Assembly (NCBI GenBank): GCA_942493245.1
Contig: OW818685.1
Coordinates: 2,294,001-2,358,000 of the forward strand
Reading direction: 5' to 3'
Source: DAOPYU01 sp942493245
GTDB lineage: Bacteria; Sumerlaeota; Sumerlaeia; UBA8349
DNA length: 64,000 nt
Part shown: one piece after another, positions 27,116 through 35,556 of the stretch
Layout of the letters: every line of letters starts with the position of its first letter
Numbering within the stretch: the stretch's first letter is position 1
Notes under the pieces: generated by a model
Told to the model about the DNA's origin: nothing
Seen by the model: only the letters and a program-made list of their open reading frames with translations
Database searches by the model: none
Position numbers and translations under genes: made by a program

Positions 27116-28255
27116 TTACTTCTGGACATGCCTCAAAAGAAATTCATGGAAGCGATCCGCATCCTGGCCAAGCGACAAAGCCGGACGCACAACCCAGACC
27201 GGAAGGCCGGGAACCCACCCGGCAGGCAGGTTCTCGGCGTCCTTCTCTGTCATCAAAATGTGCTGTGCTCCCTGTAAGGCCGCGGATCGCTCCAGATGCT
27301 CCAGCTCGGACACAGACGGCCGATAATGATCCGGGAAAGCCTGCCGATAAACCAGGCGCAAGCCGCTGACCGTCAACAACCGCCAGAAGGAATGCGGATT
27401 CCCCAGACCGCAGAAGGCTGCCACCGGGTGATCCTGGAATGTCGAGACCGAAAACGACGCAGACGCACCGGTATTGGGCGGACAGGGGAGGATCTCGCCG
27501 ATCTGAAGCCCGGCGCGAAAAACCTCAAGGTGAGGAGCGACCCGCCGAACCTGTTCCAGAAGGTCCAAAGGTTCGGGCGCCAGATTGGCTCGCGTCAGAA
27601 TCAGGGCGTGTGCGCGCCGCAAGGCCCCGACCCCCTCGCGCATCAATCCCCGAGGCAAGAAAGCCCCCGCATCGAATGGGCGCAACGTGTCCCACAAAAC
27701 CAGATCGCAGTCGCGCGCCAGAGAGCGATGTTGAAACCCATCATCGAGCAGAATGACATGGGCGCCGCAACTCTCGTAGGCGACCCGGCCCGCCCGATAG
27801 CGATCGGCCCCGACCACTACGGCCACGCCCGGCAGGTGGCGCGCCATCAGCAGGGGTTCGTCGCCAGCGGTTTCGAGCGTGGCCTGAATCGTCTGACCGT
27901 CGCTGACCACAACCACAGAAGCCGCGTCTGCCCGTCGGTACCCCCGACTCACCACCGCGGGTTTGAATCCCGCGCGCAGAAGCAATCGGGCCGCTTCCAT
28001 CACCAGCGGGGTCTTTCCCGTCCCGCCGGTCGTGAGATTGCCGAAGCAGAGCACGGGAACCGGCAGGGTTCGGATGGGTTTGAGCCGAGTTTCATACGCC
28101 AGCGCATTGAGAAAAGCGCCCCCTCCATAGAGCCAGGAAAGCGTCCGCAATCCCCCCGAAAGCAAATGCTCGGAACAGCCGGAAGGCGCCTCGCCATCGG
28201 CCCAGCGGCACACGGTTTCACGCAGGCGGAGGGTCAAATGGCGCGTTCCACTCAA
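27116..28255 (-). CDS. lpxK: Tetraacyldisaccharide 4'-kinase (lipid A biosynthesis)
   Basis: LpxK phosphorylates the 4' position of the lipid A disaccharide precursor with ATP at the inner membrane, so it indicates an LPS outer membrane. The 379-aa protein has the P-loop GNLTTGGTGKT at 72-82, the SRGY motif, and the second signature LLDDGFQHR. It ends near the usual family length. The start is TTG at 28255 with AAAGG eight bases upstream. No other lpx gene is adjacent. The upstream 400 bp are a repeat-rich gap before nusB. Confidence 0.93.
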   Translation of the reverse strand: MSGTRHLTLRLRETVCRWADGEAPSGCSEHLLSGGLRTLSWLYGGGAFLNALAYETRLKPIRTLPVPVLCFGNLTTGGTGKTPLVMEAARLLLRAGFKPAVVSRGYRRADAASVVVVSDGQTIQATLETAGDEPLLMARHLPGVAVVVGADRYRAGRVAYESCGAHVILLDDGFQHRSLARDCDLVLWDTLRPFDAGAFLPRGLMREGVGALRRAHALILTRANLAPEPLDLLEQVRRVAPHLEVFRAGLQIGEILPCPPNTGASASFSVSTFQDHPVAAFCGLGNPHSFWRLLTVSGLRLVYRQAFPDHYRPSVSELEHLERSAALQGAQHILMTEKDAENLPAGWVPGLPVWVVRPALSLGQDADRFHEFLLRHVQK

Positions 28256-28410
28256 TTGCAGAACCTTTCTTCACGGGAACGGAGTTGAAGGATACTAAAA
28301 ACCGCCATTGAAACGAAGAAACAGGTCTTGACGCCTCGTAAGGTGGGGAAACAGGGTCGCAATCCGTTCACCCTTGGGGTGAGATTTTCTCCGCTGAAAA
28401 ATGGCCTTTC

Positions 28411-28449
28411 TGGGAGGGCGGGCGTCCCGCCCGCCTGAAAGAAAAACCG
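28411..28449. repeat. REP-like palindromic repeat, copy A
   Basis: The sequence has stem GGGCGGG-CGT-CCCGCCC followed by the tail GCCTGAAAGAAAAACCG. A second copy with a different stem but the same flanks is at 50477-50515, so the stem is conserved as structure. It lies in the 28256-28657 gap between nusB and lpxK, which contains no gene. Confidence 0.7.
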
Positions 28450-28456
28450 GACTATG

Positions 28457-28526
28457 GGCGCTTCAACATCTGTTTTCAGAGTGATTGGTTGACTGCAATC
28501 ACTCTGAAAACAGATGTTGAAGCGCC
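28457..28526. repeat. Perfect 30-bp inverted repeat
   Basis: The arms 28457-28486 and 28497-28526 (GGCGCTTCAACATCTG... and its exact complement) flank a 10-nt loop. It is eight bases from REP-like copy A. A smaller hairpin CCATCCT/AGGATGG follows at 28544-28579. No U-run follows on either strand. Perfect arms of this length suggest a recent element or a strong structure at the end of the nusB transcript. Confidence 0.85.
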
Positions 28527-28657
28527 AACGGCACGGACTTATACCATCCTGGGGCAAGCGAAGCATCGCCATAGGATGGGACCGTCCGAAAGAAAACCTA
28601 CGAGGTGCGCGCTGGGATTGCAAGGTTTTTGGAACGGGAGAAAGAATTTCCGCTTTG

Positions 28658-29164
28658 TCAACAGCCGCCCTGAGGCGTATCGGCGTCATCGGCGCTTTCG
28701 TCGGAAGGAACGCTCGTGGACGCGAGCCGCGCGTCTTTTCCCAGATAGGGTTTGGACAGATTGTCCAGAATCCCGTTGATGAACGAAGCGGAATCGTCGG
28801 TTCCATATTCCTTGGCCAGTTCGATATACTCGTTCAGGGTCACCTTGACTGGAATATCCGGGAATGAACGCATCTCGCACAAAGCCAGGAGCAGGATGAT
28901 ATGGTCCAGCACCGAAAGCCGTTCGATCCGCCAGTTGTTCAAAGCCGAGGCGATCGAGGCGTCCAGACGCTCCTTTTCCTCGATGACTTTGGCCGTCAAC
29001 TGCTGGCAGAAGGGAGTCCAGTTCTTATCGGAAATCCCCCCCGTCTCCAAGAGAGTGCTCATGATCGCCGGAGGTTCGGCTGCGGTATAGTGATTGGCAT
29101 AAAGAACTTGGAGCGCGAGTCGTCGCGCCAGATGCCGGCGTTTACCCACCGTATGGTCTCTCAT
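28658..29164 (-). CDS. nusB: Transcription antitermination factor NusB
   Basis: NusB is an RNA-binding factor that joins NusE (S10) on boxA RNA to support rRNA transcription antitermination. The 168-aa all-helical protein has ARRLALQVLYA near 13-23, LDHIILLLALCEM, the diagnostic VTLNEYIELAKEYGTDDSASFINGILD and a charged tail of about 25 residues that exceeds the usual length. Its ATG overlaps the amidase stop as ATGA, so the two are translationally coupled. It is the last gene of a minus-strand run beginning at the response regulator. Confidence 0.94.
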   Translation of the reverse strand: MRDHTVGKRRHLARRLALQVLYANHYTAAEPPAIMSTLLETGGISDKNWTPFCQQLTAKVIEEKERLDASIASALNNWRIERLSVLDHIILLLALCEMRSFPDIPVKVTLNEYIELAKEYGTDDSASFINGILDNLSKPYLGKDARLASTSVPSDESADDADTPQGGC

Positions 29165-30456
29165 TCATTGGGAAACTGATAATAAACGAAATCTTTGTCC
29201 ACCTGGGCGAAGGTCCGGAGAATCCCGTTCGCGATCAGTTTGGCAATCCGTTTCTGAAACTTGGTGTCCGCCAGCAGAGCCGATTCCTCTTTGTGGTCAA
29301 TGAACCCGACCTCCACCAGAATAGAGGGTGAAACCATATTCATCAACACGCGGAAGGGCGCGCTTTTGACTCCCCGGTTGTACTTTTTGAAATAGGGATC
29401 TTCATTGAACGCTTCGTTGACTTTGTCGCAGGCTTGAGCGCCCTCGCCCCGGTTGCGCGCCAGAATGTCCTTGATCAGGTTCATTTTGATCGCTTTCCAG
29501 TTGGCGTTGCTTTCGGCGTCCAGTTCGATGGCGTCCGGCGTGTTTTCCGCCTCCACCAGTTTTTTATGCTCGTTCTTCGAATCTTCGCTGAAATAATAGA
29601 ACTCGGCGCCGCGCGCGGAATCGCTGGTGTGATACTTGGTCGAATTGGCATGGACACTGACCACCAAGTCGGCATCCAGTCCTTCGGCCATATCCACGCG
29701 TTCCTTGAGGGTCATGTGTTTGTCGCTCGGACGGGTCAATTCCGCCGTCACGTTCGGGGTTTTGTTGAGAAGCCGCTGCACCTCAAGCGTGATGGCCAAC
29801 GCGACCTTTTTCTCTTCAAGAGTATTACCGCCAAATTTCAAGACGGAAAGTGCCCCCGGGTCGCTACCGCCATGCCCCGGATCCAGCACCACCAGCCGTT
29901 TGGCGCCTTTGACCTTCGTCCGCTGGGTGATTTTTCCGGTATCCGTCTCCAATATCGGCAGAGGAATGGATTTGTCCTTGGGCGTGTCGATCACCAGACA
30001 CATGCTCTGTTTGCGTTCCGCAGGCAAACTGGTCGCAGTCAGAGCCGTCAGGGGATATTCGTAACCGGAGGCTTTGTCCGCAACGCGGAAAATCGTGCGG
30101 TTATTCGGGAAGAAAACAACACGCACCACATTCTGGTCGGCATAGGAGAGGGTTTGCAACCCCTTGATTATACCATCCTGAATGGGAATAACCTTATCTG
30201 TGAAATCTGCTTTTGTGCGGTAGAGATCCACGAAAAAATACGGCTGTTTTTCGCTGGCGATCTGGTCCACCACCCGCACATCCACCGGCTGGTCCAACCG
30301 GATTTCGATGCGGTTGTGTGTGGCATTACTCGACCGGACGATGTTCTTTTCGGACAGTATGGCGGCAAAGCCGGAAGAGGAAAAACCGGCACACCAGAGG
30401 CTCACCAGAGCCAGGATTCCCCAAAGGGAGAGAAAACGTCTTGATGTGGTTGTCAT
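29161..30456 (-). CDS. N-acetylmuramoyl-L-alanine amidase (AMIN plus Amidase_3)
   Basis: This is a periplasmic zinc amidase that cleaves the amide bond between MurNAc and the stem peptide, probably at division. The 431-aa form starts at ATG 30456 and has a signal peptide (FLSLWGILALVSLWCAGF). A beta-rich AMIN-like targeting domain follows near 40-150, and a C-terminal Amidase_3 domain from about 185. Zinc and catalytic residues lie in LDPGHGGSDPGA, the Glu of LEEKKVAL, VSVHANS and the ILVEVGFIDHKEE segment. The frame extends 35 codons further upstream into the TPR gene, but the signal peptide argues for 30456. nusB overlaps its 3' end. Confidence 0.92.
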   Translation of the reverse strand: MTTTSRRFLSLWGILALVSLWCAGFSSSGFAAILSEKNIVRSSNATHNRIEIRLDQPVDVRVVDQIASEKQPYFFVDLYRTKADFTDKVIPIQDGIIKGLQTLSYADQNVVRVVFFPNNRTIFRVADKASGYEYPLTALTATSLPAERKQSMCLVIDTPKDKSIPLPILETDTGKITQRTKVKGAKRLVVLDPGHGGSDPGALSVLKFGGNTLEEKKVALAITLEVQRLLNKTPNVTAELTRPSDKHMTLKERVDMAEGLDADLVVSVHANSTKYHTSDSARGAEFYYFSEDSKNEHKKLVEAENTPDAIELDAESNANWKAIKMNLIKDILARNRGEGAQACDKVNEAFNEDPYFKKYNRGVKSAPFRVLMNMVSPSILVEVGFIDHKEESALLADTKFQKRIAKLIANGILRTFAQVDKDFVYYQFPNE

Positions 30457-30523
30457 CCGTCGGGCTTCCAGAATTCCGAGTGTGGTCAAATCCCCAATGT
30501 CTCTGCGCGTAAACCCCGCGCAC

Positions 30524-30997
30524 TTACTCCAGTTCAGAGAGATGGCCCTGGATCGCTTCAACCTCTTCCGGATCCGACGCCATTTTCAGGTAACGCTCAT
30601 ACTGCTTGCGGGCCTGGGTTTTGTTCCCCTGCCGTTCATAAGCGACCGCCAGGTTGAATTCGGCCTCTACCAGATCGGGGTCCTTCTTCAGCGCCTGCTT
30701 CCAGAACGAGATCGCTGTTTCCAGATCGTCTTTTGCGGCATAGGCCAACCCCAGATTGTACGCTCCCGAGGCATCCTTGCGGGTCAATCCCATCTGTTCC
30801 TCGATAAGAATCCGCTCTTCATCGGGCAGGCAATGGAACATCGTAAAACCGTAACGCCGAAAAGCGCCCTCCAGCCCTTCTTTCGCAACCGACTCGCGGA
30901 AAGCGGCCAACTGGCGGTCGAGCAACTTCTGTTGCGTCAGTTCGTCTTCGGATTGCGGAGTGGCATTGGCGACTGGGGTTTTGGGATCTGTGGTCAT
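30524..30997 (-). CDS. Tetratricopeptide repeat protein
   Basis: This 157-aa protein has two clear TPR units near residues 77-145 (SGAYNLGLAYAAKDDLETA; VEAEFNLAVAYERQGNKTQ) after a charged helical N-terminus. No signal peptide is present, so it is presumably cytoplasmic and acts as a protein-binding scaffold. It lies 41 bp after the response regulator and 67 bp before the amidase on the same strand, so these genes are probably co-transcribed. The partner is unknown. Confidence 0.78.
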   Translation of the reverse strand: MTTDPKTPVANATPQSEDELTQQKLLDRQLAAFRESVAKEGLEGAFRRYGFTMFHCLPDEERILIEEQMGLTRKDASGAYNLGLAYAAKDDLETAISFWKQALKKDPDLVEAEFNLAVAYERQGNKTQARKQYERYLKMASDPEEVEAIQGHLSELE

Positions 30998-31038
30998 AAG
31001 TGCAAAAACTCCTCGCTTACTGGCATGGTCTGTTCGAA

Positions 31039-31425
31039 TCAGGACCGTTTTCTGGACAGAATCCGTTCAATGATTTCTTTCACTCGATCCGGCTCGAACG
31101 GCTTGGCGATATACTCCTCGGCCCCCGCTTTCAAAGCGCGTTCCACCATTTCGCTTTGCGCCGCAGCCGTCAGCATGACAACGGGAATATCCCGGGTTTC
31201 CTCAGAAGCTTTAATCTGCCGGGTAACTTCAACACCATCAAGGACCGGCATCATGATATCCATCAAAATCAGATCGGGCTTGCTTTCCCGGATCCGCTCG
31301 ATGGCATCGAGTCCGTCGTAGGCCGTAAGAACACGGAAACCGCAGGTCTCCAGGTACATGCCCAGAATCATCTTGATGTCGTCTTCATCATCGGCAATCA
31401 GAATAAGCGAGGATTGTTCAGACAC
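31039..31425 (-). CDS. Single-domain (CheY-like) response regulator
   Basis: This is a receiver domain without an output domain, 128 aa. The acidic pair lies in IADDEDD near residues 10-14, the phospho-acceptor Asp in LILMDIMMP, the conserved Thr in VVMLTAAA and the Lys in IAKPFEPD. A GTG start at 31425 was chosen because AAGGAG lies seven bases upstream; the frame opens at 31506. Such stand-alone receivers relay phosphate or bind a target protein. No histidine kinase is in the window. The divergent 255 bp to aroA should carry its promoter. Confidence 0.9.
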   Translation of the reverse strand: MSEQSSLILIADDEDDIKMILGMYLETCGFRVLTAYDGLDAIERIRESKPDLILMDIMMPVLDGVEVTRQIKASEETRDIPVVMLTAAAQSEMVERALKAGAEEYIAKPFEPDRVKEIIERILSRKRS

Positions 31426-31680
31426 CGGATCACTCCTTTTCCCTAAGTTCCCGGCTATGCAGCCAGGCGAATTCCAATTGAAACCAGATTTCCCCCCTTT
31501 CGTCAACTATAATTCTGCGTTTTGCCAGAATGCATCCGGATAAACCATCGCTTCCCGTCCCCCTATGGAAAGATCCCGGATTCTCCACAACCGGACAAAA
31601 ACGCTGCTTGCAGATTCCAGGCGGAATGCGCTACCATGCGCCCGTGTTTTACTCCAACATCCCTTGCAGGAGCGCTTAGC

Positions 31681-32973
31681 ATGATCTTGGAAGTTGAAAA
31701 ATCCACCCTCACCGGCACCGTCCCGATGCCCGGTTCCAAATCGCACACCGTTCGCGCCATCATCCTGGGAAGTCTTGCGGAAGGCGAGAGTTTCATCCGG
31801 AAGCCTCTGGAAAGTCTCGATACCTTGGCCGCTGTGGACGCCTGCCGTGCCCTGGGGGCGGAAATCGCGATTTCGGATCCCGACTGCTGGCGGGTCGTCG
31901 GAGTGGGGGGGCGCCCCAGAGTCCCGGAAAGCATCATTGACGTCGCCAATTCCGGCACGACGCTCTATATCATGCTCGCCACAGCGGCCCTGTGCCGTGA
32001 CGGATGGGTGGTCCTGAATGGCGATGAACAAATCCGGCGGCGTCCTGCCGGGGAATTGATCCAGGCTCTCGAATCGCTCGGAGTCGAAATCATCTCGACC
32101 CGTGGCAACGGGCAATGTCCGATTGTGGTGCGGGGGCCTCTGAAAGGAGGCAAAGCCAGCCTCGAAGCCCTGTCTTCACAGTGGCTAACCGCCATCCTCC
32201 TGAATGCCCCCTTGGGCGATGGCGAAACGGAACTGATCGTCAAAAAACTCTATGAAGCGCCTTATGTGCGGATGACACTGGATTGGATTGAAAAACTGGG
32301 CATCCAGGTCGAATACGCCGAAGATTTCTCGCATTTCCGGATTCCCGGAGGCCAGCGTTACCGCGCTTTCGACCTCCCCGTGGCCGCGGACTTCTCTTCC
32401 GCCACTTTCTTCCTCGTAGCCGGAGCGGCGCTTGACGCAGAAATCGAACTCACCGGCCTGGATATGTCCGATTCGCAAGGCGACAAGGCTGTGGTGGATT
32501 ACCTGCGCAAGATGGGCGCTCAAATCGAGCACGATCAAGAAACCGGAAATCTCCGCCTCTCCCGGGCCAAACTGCACGGAGCCGAGTTGGACATGAATGC
32601 CACGCCCGACGCCCTGCCCGCAATGGCGGTGGCGGCGGCTTTGGCTTCCGGCACCACACACTTGACCAACGTCCCCCAGGCGCGCCTGAAAGAGACGGAC
32701 CGCATCTCGGTCATGGCCCAGGAATTGAGCCGCATGGGCGTCGAAATCGAAGAACGCCCGGATGGCCTGGTCATCCAGGGAACCGACGGGGGGCTGCGGG
32801 GGGCATTGCTGCATGGACATGGCGATCACCGTGTGGTCATGGCATTGAGCCTGGCCGCGATGGCCGCCTCGAGCGCGAGCCGGATCGACACAGCCGAGGC
32901 CATCTCGGTCACATTCCCCGACTATGTTCACCTGATGCAAACCTTGGGCGCCCGCATGCGCATGACTCGATAG
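31681..32973 (+). CDS. aroA: 3-phosphoshikimate 1-carboxyvinyltransferase (EPSP synthase)
   Basis: This enzyme makes EPSP from shikimate-3-phosphate and PEP, the sixth step of chorismate synthesis. The 430-aa protein shows the substrate-binding PGSKSHTVRA near residues 16-25, NSGTTLYIM, RPAGELIQAL, the LKETDRISVM motif and GDHRVVMALSLAA near the end, consistent with the two-domain inside-out barrel. ATG 31681 is preceded by AGGAG; the open frame begins 53 codons earlier. It starts a plus-strand run with elbB, a small gene and dut. Confidence 0.94.
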   Translation: MILEVEKSTLTGTVPMPGSKSHTVRAIILGSLAEGESFIRKPLESLDTLAAVDACRALGAEIAISDPDCWRVVGVGGRPRVPESIIDVANSGTTLYIMLATAALCRDGWVVLNGDEQIRRRPAGELIQALESLGVEIISTRGNGQCPIVVRGPLKGGKASLEALSSQWLTAILLNAPLGDGETELIVKKLYEAPYVRMTLDWIEKLGIQVEYAEDFSHFRIPGGQRYRAFDLPVAADFSSATFFLVAGAALDAEIELTGLDMSDSQGDKAVVDYLRKMGAQIEHDQETGNLRLSRAKLHGAELDMNATPDALPAMAVAAALASGTTHLTNVPQARLKETDRISVMAQELSRMGVEIEERPDGLVIQGTDGGLRGALLHGHGDHRVVMALSLAAMAASSASRIDTAEAISVTFPDYVHLMQTLGARMRMTR

Positions 32974-32986
32974 GGGAGGGGGCACT

Positions 32987-33622
32987 ATGAAAAAAGTCGC
33001 AGTGATTCTGGCAGGTTGTGGCCGGATGGACGGTTCCGAAGTCCACGAAAGCACCTTGAGCCTGCTTTACCTGGCGCAGGGCGGGGCGGTTTATCAATGC
33101 TTCGCGCCGGATGAACCCCAACTGCGGGTGATGGACCACGTTGCCAGAAAACAAACCCCGGACACCCGTAACCAGATGGTCGAGGCGGGCCGTATCGCGC
33201 GGGGCGAGGTCCAACCGCTCAGTCAAGCCCGGCCGGACGAGTTCGACGCTTTGGTTTTACCCGGGGGAGCGGGAGCGTTCCAGAACCTGAGCCACGGGCC
33301 GGGTCACGTCCACCCGGACTTGCGACGGCTCGTAGTGGCGATGGCCGATGCCGGTAAGCCCATAGCCGCCATCTGTATCGCCCCGGTTCTCATTGCGCGC
33401 ATTTTGGGAGATCGCCATGTCCGTCTGACCATCGGAAACGACCCGGAGACTATCGCGGAGATCGAAAGCGCCGGGGCGCGCCACGAAATTTGCGACGTTC
33501 GCGGGTGTGTGACGGACGAGGCGCACCGGATCGTGACTACTCCCGCCTACATGCTGGGGCCTGGAATCGCCGATGTGGCGGCGGGGATACAGGCCTGTAT
33601 CGAAACCCTGTTGAAGTGGTAG
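32987..33622 (+). CDS. elbB: ElbB-like class I glutamine amidotransferase-like protein (DJ-1/PfpI superfamily)
   Basis: This 211-aa protein matches the ElbB branch of the DJ-1 superfamily. It has VAVILAGCGRMDGSEVHES at the N-terminus, LVLPGGAGAFQNL near 83-96, and the nucleophile-elbow Cys in AAICIAP near 123-129. E. coli ElbB has weak glyoxalase activity and a suggested link to isoprenoid synthesis, so the physiological function is uncertain. GGGGAGGGGG lies four bases before ATG 32987. It is 13 bp after aroA, indicating one operon. Confidence 0.88.
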   Translation: MKKVAVILAGCGRMDGSEVHESTLSLLYLAQGGAVYQCFAPDEPQLRVMDHVARKQTPDTRNQMVEAGRIARGEVQPLSQARPDEFDALVLPGGAGAFQNLSHGPGHVHPDLRRLVVAMADAGKPIAAICIAPVLIARILGDRHVRLTIGNDPETIAEIESAGARHEICDVRGCVTDEAHRIVTTPAYMLGPGIADVAAGIQACIETLLKW

Positions 33623-33657
33623 GAGAAACCGTTTCAACGGCGGAAGGGGAGAAGATC

Positions 33658-33939
33658 GTGGGAGAAACGACTGAAACAAGTCCAGGGCAACATCCGGAAA
33701 ACCAGCGAGATGCATCCAATATGAAAGACTGTTTTGGCGTCTGTTTCGGCTGGTTCATGGAAGACCTCATCGGGGACGAATTGCAACGACGCCAATGTTA
33801 CGCATGTGTGGACTTTGAGCCGTGTTACAAGATGACGATGGTCAAAAGTCTGACCCAATTGCGCTTCGAGATTCGCCGGGCGTCGCAATACGTCGGGCGT
33901 TCGATCGGCGGGAGCCACAGCGCATACCCCTTTGGTTGA
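33658..33939 (+). CDS. Small Cys-containing conserved-looking protein of unknown function
   Basis: This 93-aa protein starts at GTG 33658, with GGGGAG six bases upstream. The frame is open further left through the end of elbB. Five cysteines lie in about 30 residues: DCFGVC, then QCYACVDFEPCYK, a CxxC-plus-Cys pattern suited to metal binding. A basic helix (SLTQLRFEIRRASQYV) and the tail GGSHSAYPFG follow. No signal peptide is present. It is wedged between elbB and dut with short gaps (35 and 46 bp), so it is probably part of the aroA operon. No family is recognised. Confidence 0.6.
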   Translation: MGETTETSPGQHPENQRDASNMKDCFGVCFGWFMEDLIGDELQRRQCYACVDFEPCYKMTMVKSLTQLRFEIRRASQYVGRSIGGSHSAYPFG

Positions 33940-33985
33940 AACGTGTCGAAAAATAAACAATTGGTGGGCGAGAGGAGAATGTAGA

Positions 33986-34450
33986 TTGTCGGAACAGAAA
34001 TCAACCCTCACTGTCGAGGTGCAGAGAGAAACGGGGTGCGAAGACCTTCCCTTGCCCGAATATCAAACCCTCGGTTCGGCCGGCATGGATCTGCGGGCTG
34101 CCGTGGAAACGCCTTTGACGCTCGCTCCGGGCAAGATAGCCCTGGTCCCAACCGGCCTTCGTATTGCGGTGCCTGCCGGTTATGAAGCGCAGGTGCGCCC
34201 CCGTTCTGGACTGGCGCTCAAGCACGGAGTCACGGTGCTCAACACCCCGGGAACAGTAGATTCAGACTACCGTGGGCCGGTGAATGTCATTCTGTGCAAC
34301 CTGGGGGCGGCTGATTTCGAGATCCGGCGTGGGGATCGTATCGCTCAGATGGTGGTGGCGCAAGTCGAAAGAATCCAGTGGAAATGCGTTGTTTCGGTGG
34401 ATGAAACGGCGCGCGGCGCCGGGGGATTTGGCCATACGGGTTTACAGTGA
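33986..34450 (+). CDS. dut: Deoxyuridine 5'-triphosphate nucleotidohydrolase
   Basis: This homotrimeric dUTPase converts dUTP to dUMP and keeps uracil out of DNA. All five motifs are present in 154 aa: AGMDLRA (32-38), RPRSGLALK (71-79), the GTVDSDYRGPVNV stretch (89-101), GDRIAQMV (116-123) and the C-terminal RGAGGFGHTG (143-152). The TTG start at 33986 was chosen for the GAGAGGAG eight bases upstream; the frame opens at 33932. It ends the aroA run and is convergent with the Xer recombinase gene. Confidence 0.94.
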   Translation: MSEQKSTLTVEVQRETGCEDLPLPEYQTLGSAGMDLRAAVETPLTLAPGKIALVPTGLRIAVPAGYEAQVRPRSGLALKHGVTVLNTPGTVDSDYRGPVNVILCNLGAADFEIRRGDRIAQMVVAQVERIQWKCVVSVDETARGAGGFGHTGLQ

Positions 34451-34485
34451 AATACATGAAATATGTTATTTTTCAGATAATTTTA

Positions 34486-34525
34486 ACTTCATAATTCTAT
34501 GATAACAATTATTAAGTCTATGATA
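34486..34525. other. Imperfect inverted repeat near xer gene, possible recombination site
   Basis: ACTTCATAATT (34486-34496) and AATTATTAAGT (34507-34517) are complementary at 10 of 11 positions around a 10-nt spacer. TCTATGATA is directly repeated at 34496-34504 and 34517-34525. The whole 34451-34595 gap is strikingly AT-rich for this genome and lies 80-110 bp past the stop of a Xer recombinase gene. The arms resemble Xer half-sites loosely; the spacer is longer than the usual 6-8 bp. Confidence 0.35.
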
Positions 34526-34595
34526 TGATCCAGCTGAATAAGTCGGATCAGTCCAATCCAATTGAGACAATGAAACCGTCCTGTGATGGGATCTT

Positions 34596-35549
34596 CTAAA
34601 TATCTTCCAGTTTTTTAACAGCCTTCTTGAGTCTGGCTGAACTGACGTGCGTGTAGATCTGGGTGCTGGTGATGGACGAGTGCCCGAGAAGAGCCTGAAT
34701 CTCCACGATATCCACGTCGTTCATGTGCAGGAGCGTCGCAAACGTGTGACGCAGCTTGTGCGGGCTGATCTTATCCTTCTCGATCCCCGCGCTTTGCACG
34801 TGTTTTTCAACCAGTTGCTCCACCCCCCGGGTGGAAATCCGCCGTCCGAATTTATTCACAAAAACGGCTTGTTCTCCCTCGGCGCATATCCAGGTTCGGC
34901 TCATGAGCCACTCACGAATGGCATGAACCACAATTTCATTGAGGGGAACGATTCGCTCCTTGGACCCTTTTCCCAGAACTCGAGCCGCCTGGCTCTCCAG
35001 ATCGCAATCGCGCAGATCGAGCCCCACCAGTTCGCTGAGGCGCAAGCCGGTGAAACCCAGCGTCACCAGGATCGCGTAGTCGCGTTTCACCAGGTGGGGG
35101 TAGATTTTCGATCGCCCTTCTTCCTGGGCGTTTTCATCGAGCGTGGGGGCCTGGAACAGCCGTTTGAGTTCCGATTCGATCAGGAAGATCGGCAAGCGTT
35201 TGGGATTCTTGGGATTGTGCAGGTGTGTCGCTGGACTGCTCTCCAGGAAACCTTGGACGACACAGAACTCAAAGAAGATCCGGATCGAAGCGATTGTTCG
35301 CGAGAGCGTGGTACTCCGGTACTTGAGGTCCATTCGGAGATGTTCCAGGTAAAACTTGATATCCTCTATGGAGACGGTGTCCAGATGAACCGCCGTAGCC
35401 TCCTTGCCATGCCGCTGGAGCCAGAAGTCCGCAAAACGGTCAATGTCGTACCGGTAGGCTTGACGAGTTCTGGGGGAAAGATTCTTCTGAGTTTCAAGGA
35501 AGGCGTCAAAGTCATACAACGCCTGGGAGAACTTGGTGTGTCTGGCCAT
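34596..35549 (-). CDS. XerC/XerD-family tyrosine recombinase
   Basis: This is a site-specific recombinase of the type that resolves chromosome dimers. The 317-aa protein has the SAM-like N-terminal DNA-binding domain (about 1-105) and a catalytic domain with all expected residues: Arg170 (FTGLRLSEL), Lys197 (GKGSKERI), His264 and Arg267 (HKLRHTF), His290 (LLGHSS) and Tyr299 (TQIYTHV). ATG 35549 follows AAGGAG by about ten bases, and that Shine-Dalgarno is inside a perfect 25-bp hairpin. It is slightly longer than XerC/D and could be a single-Xer system or an element-borne relative. Confidence 0.9.
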   Translation of the reverse strand: MARHTKFSQALYDFDAFLETQKNLSPRTRQAYRYDIDRFADFWLQRHGKEATAVHLDTVSIEDIKFYLEHLRMDLKYRSTTLSRTIASIRIFFEFCVVQGFLESSPATHLHNPKNPKRLPIFLIESELKRLFQAPTLDENAQEEGRSKIYPHLVKRDYAILVTLGFTGLRLSELVGLDLRDCDLESQAARVLGKGSKERIVPLNEIVVHAIREWLMSRTWICAEGEQAVFVNKFGRRISTRGVEQLVEKHVQSAGIEKDKISPHKLRHTFATLLHMNDVDIVEIQALLGHSSITSTQIYTHVSSARLKKAVKKLEDI

Positions 35550-35556
35550 GTTTTTT

